In this document: positions 1 through 5,673 of the stretch, in pieces | How the letters are laid out: the number at the start of each line of letters is the position of its first letter | Position numbering within the stretch: position 1 is the stretch's first letter | The notes under the pieces: generated by a model | Database searches by the model: none | Told to the model about the DNA's origin: nothing | The model's input: the letters and a program-made list of their open reading frames with translations, nothing else | Position numbers and translations under genes: made by a program | Source of the DNA: Bacillota bacterium | GTDB taxonomy: Bacteria; Bacillota; Clostridia; Lachnospirales; Lachnospiraceae | DNA length: 6,718 nucleotides | NCBI GenBank assembly: GCA_023437885.1 | Contig: JAEZFH010000421.1 | Coordinates: 1 to 6,718 of the forward strand | Direction of reading: 5' to 3'

Positions 1-1592
1 CGAATGATGCAGCGGTATATCTGGCAGTCATGGAAGCGATGGCCTTTGATGAGAAGAATATCGATACGCTTCTGGATCAAGGATTGGATTATATTGAGAA
101 TGCTGACTTCAAGACCTTGATTGCAGAGCTGAGGGAACGCTGTGCCAAGGCAGAGGACTGGCGTCAGGTCCGGGATTGGATTGCCAAAGAGCATGGTTAT
201 GACAAATACCCGGGAAACTGCCCGATGATAACCAATCATCTGACCTTATTAATGGCTTTCATCCTAGGCGGGAATGATTTTCATAAGTCCTGCATGATTG
301 CCTGCTCCGCAGGATGGGATACGGATTGCAATTCCGGCAATGTGGGATGCTTAAACGGAATCCGCCTGGGACTGGAGGGCTTTCGCAGCGGTACAGATTT
401 GAGAAAGCCGGTAGCAGACCGGCTATATGTGGTAACCAGTGACAGCGGCTCCTGTATTTCGGATGCGGTTTTGGAAACAAGGAAAATCGTACAGGCAGCA
501 GCAAGTCTGGCCGGGGAAACGGTGGATTTGCCGAAGGAGAGGTATGCATTTGAATATCCGGGCTCTGTTCAAGGGGTTATGCCCTTTGATAAAAATACGG
601 TGGTACAGGTGCTTACAGGAATTGATAATTCCTTTGAAACAACCGGAGAATACGGATGTAAGCTATCCTTTGCAGGATTGGGAGCCGGAGTGCATGCTTC
701 TGCCTCCGTGGATACCTTTATTGATCTGCAGCCGAAGGGAAAAGAAGGCACCAGCTATTTTGACGTACTATGCTCCCCCACGCTATATAGCGGCCAGAAA
801 GTTAAAATTGAGGTTGCTGCACCCGCAGAACGGAATCCGAAGCTGGAATTCTTTATTGAATACTTCGATGAGAACGACCGGCTGGACCTGATTTACAGCG
901 AAGAGCATCCATTGGAGCAGGGCAGGAATATTCTCAGCTGGGTGGTACCGGACACGAAAGGACATGCGATCTATCGCCTCGGTATCCGGTTGACCAGCCA
1001 AAAGCGCCTCGATGGTTATATTGTGATCAAAAATCTGGACTGGTCCAATGCACCTGCGATATATCGAATGGGACGCTCCATGGAAATGACACCGAGCCTT
1101 ACTCCCTGGACCACGACAACGGCATGGAGGAAGACCTTCGTATCGTCCGCGGATCATTTTAATCCGGACTATACGGTGACCTTCTCCATCAGCAATGCGG
1201 TGAAAAACGGCGTTGTAACCACGGGTACCGCGGATTGGGCAGATTACTCGGTGGAAACCATTATGACCTTTTCACAGCAGGAGCAGGCGGGTCTGGTAGC
1301 CCGGGCAAAAGGCCACCGCAGGTACTATGGTGCAGTATTTACCGGGGGCAATGCAGTGATTTACCGCCAACAGGACGAACAAAGGGTAACAATTGCAGAA
1401 GTACCCTATGATTATAAAATTGATAGTACGTATCAGCTGGTATTTTCGGTCAAAGGCGAGAGGTTGAGCCTGGCTGTCGACGGAACGGAAATTGTGTCGG
1501 GCAAGGATTATGCATATACCTGTGGACAGGCGGGATTTGTTGTGGATTCCGGCGCGGTGCTGGCTGATGGATTTGTAATCAGAGCGATTTGA
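1..1592 (+). CDS. ADP-ribosylglycohydrolase-like protein with C-terminal beta-rich/lectin-like extension, 5' end cut off by window
   Basis: The frame is open from the left edge (first full codon at 3) to TGA at 1590-1592, giving 529 visible residues. The ATG at 30 is internal: residues upstream of it (N-D-A-A-V-Y-L-A) still align with the downstream paralogue, and comparison with that 697-aa protein implies about 176 missing N-terminal residues, including the first metal motif. The visible part starts inside the ADP-ribosylglycohydrolase (DraG/ARH, all-helical, Mg-dependent) domain. The second metal motif, W-D-T-D-C-N (codons 315-332), corresponds to the family's G-D-T-D-T. After about visible residue 170 comes a beta-rich region ending in L-D-W-S-N-A-P, then a laminin-G/DUF1080-like module with D-W-A-D-Y-S-V-E and R-R-Y-Y-G-A-V. 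The family cleaves N- or O-glycosidic bonds of ADP-ribose adducts; the substrate here is unknown. No secretion signal can be judged. It is first in the visible gene string, 111 bases before its paralogue. Confidence 0.85.
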   Translation, partial: NDAAVYLAVMEAMAFDEKNIDTLLDQGLDYIENADFKTLIAELRERCAKAEDWRQVRDWIAKEHGYDKYPGNCPMITNHLTLLMAFILGGNDFHKSCMIACSAGWDTDCNSGNVGCLNGIRLGLEGFRSGTDLRKPVADRLYVVTSDSGSCISDAVLETRKIVQAAASLAGETVDLPKERYAFEYPGSVQGVMPFDKNTVVQVLTGIDNSFETTGEYGCKLSFAGLGAGVHASASVDTFIDLQPKGKEGTSYFDVLCSPTLYSGQKVKIEVAAPAERNPKLEFFIEYFDENDRLDLIYSEEHPLEQGRNILSWVVPDTKGHAIYRLGIRLTSQKRLDGYIVIKNLDWSNAPAIYRMGRSMEMTPSLTPWTTTTAWRKTFVSSADHFNPDYTVTFSISNAVKNGVVTTGTADWADYSVETIMTFSQQEQAGLVARAKGHRRYYGAVFTGGNAVIYRQQDEQRVTIAEVPYDYKIDSTYQLVFSVKGERLSLAVDGTEIVSGKDYAYTCGQAGFVVDSGAVLADGFVIRAI

Positions 1593-1607
1593 TTTTGGTC
1601 TGCTTAA

Positions 1608-1633
1608 GAAGAACGGTTCACTTTTTGTTCTTT
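1608..1633 (+). other. weak A/T-rich stem-loop after the first glycohydrolase gene
   Basis: GAAGAAC (1608-1614) can pair with GTTCTTT (1627-1633), with one G-U pair and a 12-base loop containing five T's. It begins 15 bases after the stop codon of the upstream gene. No T-tract follows the 3' arm, so it does not look like an intrinsic terminator. It may be an RNA-processing or 3'-end stabilising structure, or chance. Confidence 0.25.
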
Positions 1634-1640
1634 AGGATTT

Positions 1641-1690
1641 GCGCCGCCATAGAATGGCGGAATAGAGGTTTTGTAAGCCGCTGAAGCGGC
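1641..1690 (+). promoter_or_regulatory. tandem GC-rich hairpins in the leader of the second glycohydrolase gene
   Basis: Two perfect inverted repeats lie in the 111-base gap. CCGCCAT (1644-1650) pairs with ATGGCGG (1654-1660) across a 3-base loop, and GCCGC (1677-1681) pairs with GCGGC (1686-1690) across a TGAA tetraloop. GCCGC also occurs at 1643-1647, so the first 5' arm could instead pair with 1686-1690, making the structures mutually exclusive. Neither is followed by a T-run. The second ends only 4 bases before the GGAGG ribosome binding site of the next gene. Possible roles are mRNA processing/stability, differential expression of the two paralogues, or translation control; none is demonstrated. 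TAGAAT at 1650-1655 resembles a -10 box but has no convincing -35. Confidence 0.45.
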
Positions 1691-1694
1691 AGTT

Positions 1695-1699
1695 GGAGG
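1695..1699 (+). promoter_or_regulatory. Shine-Dalgarno GGAGG for the second glycohydrolase gene
   Basis: A GGAGG (GGAGGT with the next base) lies four bases before ATG 1704 and fixes that start. Its position right after the second hairpin means a folded leader could affect ribosome access. Confidence 0.8.
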
Positions 1700-1703
1700 T
1701 ATT

Positions 1704-3797
1704 ATGAGTATAAAACAATTTGAAAACCAGATCTATGCAGGAGTTCTCGGTAAAATCCTGGGTGTCTATCTGGGACGTCCGGTGGAAGGCTGGAGCTATG
1801 ATAAAATCCGGGAGACCTTTGACGAAATCAAATATTATGTTCATCAGGCAGTCGGAGTTCCGCTGATTGTTGCGGATGATGATATCTCCGGCACCTTTGG
1901 CTTTTTCCGTGCGTTAGAAGACAATGGGTATGATAAGGAGCTTCCGGCGAAAGCGTTTGGGGATACCTGGCTGAATTATATTATCGAGAATAAAACAATT
2001 TTGTGGTGGGGCGGACTGGGACGTTCCACCGAGCATACAGCATTTCTGAATTTAAAGAATGGGATGGAGGCTCCGAAAAGCGGCGCGATTGAGACGAACG
2101 GGAGAACCATGGCGGAGCAGATTGGAGCACAGATTTTTATTGATGCCATTGCTATGGCCTGTCCGGACCAGCCGGAGCTGGCAGTGGAATTGGTAAGAAA
2201 AGCAGCCGGAGTCAGCCACGACGGGATTGCGGTGGAAGCGGCCTGCCATCTGGCGGCATTGGAAGCCATGGCATTCACGGAAAAGAATATTGATGTGCTG
2301 CTGGACAAAGCAGCGGCATATGTAAAGGATCCGATGCTGATTGAAATTGTTGCGGATGTCAGGGACTGCTGCAGAAAAGAAAAGAACTGGAGAAAGGTGC
2401 GCGCATATCTGGACTCCAAATATGGATATGACATCTATCCGGGATGCTGCCATATGGTTCCGAATCATGTCATGGTGATCGCAGCCATTATTCTGGGAGA
2501 AGACGATTTCCAGAAATCCATCAGCATTGCCTCCTCAGCAGCATGGGATACGGACTGTAATGCGGGAAATGTAGGAGCTTTTAACGGAATCCGCCTTGGG
2601 CTTGACGGGATTAATGCCGGAGCGGATTTCCGGACCCCAGTAGCAGATCTGATGTATGTTGTTACCTCCGACGGCGGCTCCGTCGTTTCCGATGCTGTAA
2701 TTGAAAGCAGAAAAATTATTACTGCCGCCGCCAGGATGGCCGGAGAAAGCATCGATCTGCCCGAGGAGAGATATACCTTCCTGTTTCCGGGTTCCCTGCA
2801 GGGCTTCCATCCCTGTGAATATCAGCATGGATGCATGTCCGAGGTGTCCTTAAGAAACAGAAATGAGCATACCGGTCAGAACGGATTGGAAATCTGCTGC
2901 AAAGGTGTTGCGGACGGTGTTACAGCCAATGTTTCCACACAGACCTTTATCGACTTCTCAAAGGTGGCGCAGAACTTTTCAACCGTTGCTTCACCGACCT
3001 TGTATTCCTTCCAGACAGTAAGAACCAAGGCCAGTGTTCCTGGCGGGGAAGCGGTTATTATAAGGCCTTATATTTTATATTATGATATCGAAGACCGGGT
3101 TCAGGTAAAATACGGCGAGCAGCAAGTGCTTACCGCGCAAGTTCAGGAGTTTAGCTGGCAGGTGCCGAATACGGAGGGCATGGCAATTTTTAAACTGGGC
3201 TATGAAATTTCAAGCCAATCCAGATTCTGCGGAACGGTTGTAATCCACAGCATCGACTGGAAGGGTGCGCCTGCCGGATTTGCACAGCGGGGAATGCTGA
3301 TGACCTCCATCTGGAATACCAATCCGTTATGGCTGGCCAGCTTTGCCAGCTCCGCCGCACAGTTCGCAGCCGATTTCAAGCGTACTTACTGTGTTTCCCA
3401 TCAGGAAAGGAACGGATTGGTTACGATAGGAACCAGGGATTGGGAAGATTACAGCGTAGAATCTACGGTATATTTCAGCCTTCATGAAGCCGGAGGCCTG
3501 GTGGTCCGCAGTGCGGGGCATAAACGCTATTACGGGGCCGTGCTGAAAGGGTATAAAAATGCGATTCTCTATCTGCAAAGAGACGGAATATGTAAGGTGC
3601 TGGGCGAAGTTCCCTATTCTTATGAAGAGGACAGGGCATATCAGCTAAAGCTTCGGGCCCACGGGAATCGGTTAACCTTTGAAATCAACGGTAAGGTGGT
3701 ACTGGAAGCAGAAGACGATACTTACACCTGCGGAGGAGGGGGATTTGTCATCTCCCGGGGAACCATGACCTGTGACAGCTTTATTGTTGCTGAATAG
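1704..3797 (+). CDS. ADP-ribosylglycohydrolase-like protein with C-terminal beta-sandwich and laminin-G/DUF1080-like domains
   Basis: Complete 697-aa protein, ATG at 1704 supported by GGAGG four bases upstream, stop TAG. Residues about 8-345 form an ADP-ribosylglycohydrolase (DraG/ARH1/ARH3) domain. Recognisable signatures are an N-terminal G-x-x-L-G-x-P-x-E segment (20-29), A-D-D-D at 57-60 in place of T-D-D-T, S-H-D-G at 171-174, and W-D-T-D-C-N at 281-286 in place of G-D-T-D-T. The Asp ligands for the metal pair are kept, while two Thr positions are Ala and Cys. ARH-family enzymes are usually about 300-350 aa, so roughly half of this protein is extra: a beta-rich, galactose-binding-like region (about 365-525, ending I-D-W-K-G-A-P) and a laminin-G/DUF1080-like module (about 555-697). 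These extensions suggest glycan or glycoconjugate recognition. There is no signal peptide or membrane segment, so it is probably cytoplasmic. It is a full-length paralogue of the gene upstream. The native substrate is unknown; plain ADP-ribosyl-arginine hydrolysis should not be assumed. Confidence 0.88.
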   Translation: MSIKQFENQIYAGVLGKILGVYLGRPVEGWSYDKIRETFDEIKYYVHQAVGVPLIVADDDISGTFGFFRALEDNGYDKELPAKAFGDTWLNYIIENKTILWWGGLGRSTEHTAFLNLKNGMEAPKSGAIETNGRTMAEQIGAQIFIDAIAMACPDQPELAVELVRKAAGVSHDGIAVEAACHLAALEAMAFTEKNIDVLLDKAAAYVKDPMLIEIVADVRDCCRKEKNWRKVRAYLDSKYGYDIYPGCCHMVPNHVMVIAAIILGEDDFQKSISIASSAAWDTDCNAGNVGAFNGIRLGLDGINAGADFRTPVADLMYVVTSDGGSVVSDAVIESRKIITAAARMAGESIDLPEERYTFLFPGSLQGFHPCEYQHGCMSEVSLRNRNEHTGQNGLEICCKGVADGVTANVSTQTFIDFSKVAQNFSTVASPTLYSFQTVRTKASVPGGEAVIIRPYILYYDIEDRVQVKYGEQQVLTAQVQEFSWQVPNTEGMAIFKLGYEISSQSRFCGTVVIHSIDWKGAPAGFAQRGMLMTSIWNTNPLWLASFASSAAQFAADFKRTYCVSHQERNGLVTIGTRDWEDYSVESTVYFSLHEAGGLVVRSAGHKRYYGAVLKGYKNAILYLQRDGICKVLGEVPYSYEEDRAYQLKLRAHGNRLTFEINGKVVLEAEDDTYTCGGGGFVISRGTMTCDSFIVAE

Positions 3798-3836
3798 GAT
3801 AGGTTAAAAGAATGGCATTTTAAAAAAGCACAGAAT

Positions 3837-3841
3837 GGAGG
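3837..3841 (+). promoter_or_regulatory. Shine-Dalgarno GGAGG deciding the kinase start
   Basis: GGAGG lies five bases before ATG 3847. An earlier in-frame ATG at 3835 overlaps this motif and has no ribosome binding site of its own, so 3847 is the better start. Confidence 0.8.
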
Positions 3842-3846
3842 TTATT

Positions 3847-4746
3847 ATGAACTATGTAATAGCATCTACGGCAGTAACGGACGAGATACGGTTTGCCGAT
3901 GGGAAGACAGTGGAAAAGGTAGCTGGCGGAGCAGGTATTTATGCTCTTTGCGGTGTGAAATTATGGTGTGATGACGTTTTGCTGGTTACCGGGGTCGGTG
4001 CCGATTTTCACCGGCTTTATGGTGAATGGTACAAGCGCAACGAACTGTCCATGGAAGGTCTGATCATAAAAGACGACAGAACACCTCATAACATAATTCA
4101 ATATTACTGGAATGGGGAAAGGGAAGAGACACCCTTGTACGGAGCCGATCATTATCTAAGGATTGAAACCACACCGGAAGATTTAAGACCTTATTTCGAA
4201 ACTGCAAAAGGAATGTATATTTTTAAAAACAGCAATCCGGAATATTGGAAGCGTGTAATTGATTATAAAAAGAGTTCAAAGACGGTTGTAATGTGGGAAA
4301 TCGGCTGTGATGCCACCGATCAGGAAAATTATAACTGTGTAAAAGAAATTGCAAGGCAGATTGATATTTTCTCCATTAATTTAACCGAATCCAAGAATCT
4401 GATGGGAAAAGAAACCTTGGAGGAAATTATTGCTGAATATCAATCCTGGAATATTCCGCTGGTATTCTTGCGAAGAGGAGCGGAAGGTGCGGTGATGATT
4501 ACACCGGACTCCATCGATTATGTTTCTGCGGAAAAAAATGTCGTGGTCGTTGATCCGACCGGGGGAGGAAACAGTTCCTCCGGAGCAGTGCTGTACGGAT
4601 TTACCGAAGGCTTTACGCCTGCGAAATGCGGAAGGATGGGAAGCGTAGCGGCGGCCCTGTGCATTTCCCAGTATGGAGTACCGGATCATATCGATGATCC
4701 GATGAGAGAGGGGGCAAAGCGGAGACTGGAAGCTTCGCTGGAATAG
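3847..4746 (+). CDS. PfkB/ribokinase-family carbohydrate or nucleoside kinase with atypical G-G-G-N motif
   Basis: 299 aa from ATG 3847, chosen over ATG 3835 because of the GGAGG at 3837-3841. The length and fold signatures fit the PfkB family, which transfers phosphate from ATP to a sugar or nucleoside hydroxyl in the cytoplasm. Visible are the N-terminal substrate-site glycines G-G-A-G (27-30), T-G-V-G-A-D (48-53), the central N-L-T-E-S (178-182), L-R-R-G-A-E-G-A (208-215), and the C-terminal D-P-T-G-G-G-N (236-242). The last corresponds to the family's D-T-x-G-A-G-D, so the catalytic-base Asp is replaced by Asn242 (codon AAC at 4570-4572). The change sits in an intact reading frame with no sign of decay. 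I recall MAK32-like PfkB proteins having a similar G-G-G-N, but could not check. It starts 49 bases after the glycohydrolase gene and ends one base before the phosphorylase-family gene, so it is surely co-transcribed with the latter. Substrate unknown; FrlD-like phosphorylation of a sugar-amine is one option. Confidence 0.87.
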   Translation: MNYVIASTAVTDEIRFADGKTVEKVAGGAGIYALCGVKLWCDDVLLVTGVGADFHRLYGEWYKRNELSMEGLIIKDDRTPHNIIQYYWNGEREETPLYGADHYLRIETTPEDLRPYFETAKGMYIFKNSNPEYWKRVIDYKKSSKTVVMWEIGCDATDQENYNCVKEIARQIDIFSINLTESKNLMGKETLEEIIAEYQSWNIPLVFLRRGAEGAVMITPDSIDYVSAEKNVVVVDPTGGGNSSSGAVLYGFTEGFTPAKCGRMGSVAAALCISQYGVPDHIDDPMREGAKRRLEASLE

Positions 4747-4747
4747 A

Positions 4748-5665
4748 ATGTTAAGTGATAAAATAAGAAATAAACCATCCATCAAAGAAATTCATGACAG
4801 GTACAGTTACTATAAAAATGTTCCGGAAAAGGGACTGGTGATCAACGGTAGGCCGGCACTGACACAGATTGATCATGAGAAGGTAGGGGATTATGTGCTG
4901 ATTACAGTAAGAGACCCCTTGTGTGCCTATGATATGGATCCGGCACAAAAAATTGCACAGCGTCTGGAAAATGCGGAGCTGATCGGGAATTCCGGAATGT
5001 TTACCACCTATACGGGAACCTATAAAGGAGCAAAAATTACTGTTGTCAGCGGTGGCAGCGGTTCTCCGGAGATGGAATTGATTCTCTATGATTTTATGGA
5101 GTATACCGATGCGGGAACCTTTCTGAGGGTAGGCGGCTCCGGCGGGATCGGTGATGAGGTACATCCGGGAGATGTGGTGATTGCCAGCGGTGTCGTAAGA
5201 GAGGAAGCAATGACCAAGGCTTATATACCTGCGGCCTATCCGGCAGCCAGCCACTATGAAGTGATCAATGCCATGGTACAGGCGGCAGAAGAACTGAAGG
5301 CGCCCTATCATGTGGGTGTCACACTATCGGTGGACAGTGATTTTGTAGGCGGAGGAAGACCGGGGGTGGGCGGCTACCTGCAGCCCTGGAATATTGAGAT
5401 CGCAGGTATCTATAACCGGGCAGGCATTTTAAACGGGGACCGGGAATCTGCTTCCATTGTAACCTTGTCCGCATTGTTTGGCCGGCGGGGCGGCTCCATC
5501 TGCTCTGTTGCGGATAATCTGTGCACCGGGGAGAGCTTTGAAGCAGGCGGCGGTCATAATTATGCAATTGATATCGCCCTGGAAGGCTGTGCCGTGCTAA
5601 ACCGCATGGATCAGCAGAAAAAGGAAGGCAATAAAAGGTATTGGTACCCGGAACTGAAGAAATGA
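4748..5665 (+). CDS. nucleoside phosphorylase (PNP/UDP) family protein, probably not a uridine phosphorylase
   Basis: 305 aa. ATG 4748 follows the kinase stop after a single base (TAGAATG) with only a weak TGGA upstream, which suggests translational coupling. Family features: the glycine-rich strand G-G-S-G-S-P (102-107), T-F-L-R-V-G-G-S-G-G-I (124-134), H-P-G-D-V-V-I (139-145), H-V-G-V-T-L-S (188-194), and D-R-E-S-A-S (231-236), which matches the ribose-binding E-M-E-S-A-T of E. coli Udp. By hand alignment, Arg127 equals the phosphate ligand Arg91 of Udp, but the equivalents of Gly26, Arg30, Arg48 and Thr94 appear as Arg55, Cys59, Gly83 and Gly130. The uracil-binding Gln166/Arg168 region reads G-G-G-R-P. 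The ribose-contacting Glu233 is retained while Met197 becomes Arg232. About 50 extra N-terminal residues precede the usual fold start. Cytoplasmic by absence of a signal. It probably cleaves an N-ribosyl-type bond by phosphorolysis or hydrolysis; the substrate is unresolved. Confidence 0.82.
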   Translation: MLSDKIRNKPSIKEIHDRYSYYKNVPEKGLVINGRPALTQIDHEKVGDYVLITVRDPLCAYDMDPAQKIAQRLENAELIGNSGMFTTYTGTYKGAKITVVSGGSGSPEMELILYDFMEYTDAGTFLRVGGSGGIGDEVHPGDVVIASGVVREEAMTKAYIPAAYPAASHYEVINAMVQAAEELKAPYHVGVTLSVDSDFVGGGRPGVGGYLQPWNIEIAGIYNRAGILNGDRESASIVTLSALFGRRGGSICSVADNLCTGESFEAGGGHNYAIDIALEGCAVLNRMDQQKKEGNKRYWYPELKK

Positions 5666-5667
5666 GG
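5664..5667 (+). promoter_or_regulatory. Shine-Dalgarno GAGG deciding the SIS gene start
   Basis: GAGG overlaps the stop codon of the upstream gene (TGA 5663-5665) and lies six bases before ATG 5674. The other in-frame ATG at 5662 overlaps that stop as ATGA and lacks a good upstream site, so 5674 is preferred, though initiation at 5662 by coupling is possible and would add four residues (M-R-K-K). Confidence 0.65.
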
Positions 5668-5673
5668 AAAAAG

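Noticed and set aside
439..891. Second + strand open frame of 150 codons inside the first glycohydrolase gene
   Set aside because: Out-of-frame shadow; the overlapping frame aligns with the paralogue throughout, and the shadow product has no family signature.
30..1592. ATG at 30 as the true start of the first gene
   Set aside because: The frame is open to the left edge and residues before this Met align with the paralogue; no ribosome binding site precedes it. The gene is truncated by the window.
1608..1633. Intrinsic terminator after the first gene
   Set aside because: The stem is A/T-rich and the T's are in the loop rather than after the 3' arm, so read-through into the paralogue is more likely.
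1625..1655. Promoter with -10 TAGAAT (1650-1655) and -35 TTGTTC (1625-1630)
   Set aside because: The -35 matches only three of six bases, the spacer is 19, and the -10 lies inside a hairpin. Not strong enough to call.
4751..5311. Minus-strand open frame of 186 codons opposite the phosphorylase-family gene
   Set aside because: Antisense shadow of a well-supported gene; its product is rich in His, Arg, Cys and Ile with no motif or ribosome binding site.
4748..5665. Uridine phosphorylase (udp) assignment
   Set aside because: Fold match only; key phosphate- and uracil-binding residues are not conserved, so a substrate-specific name would mislead.
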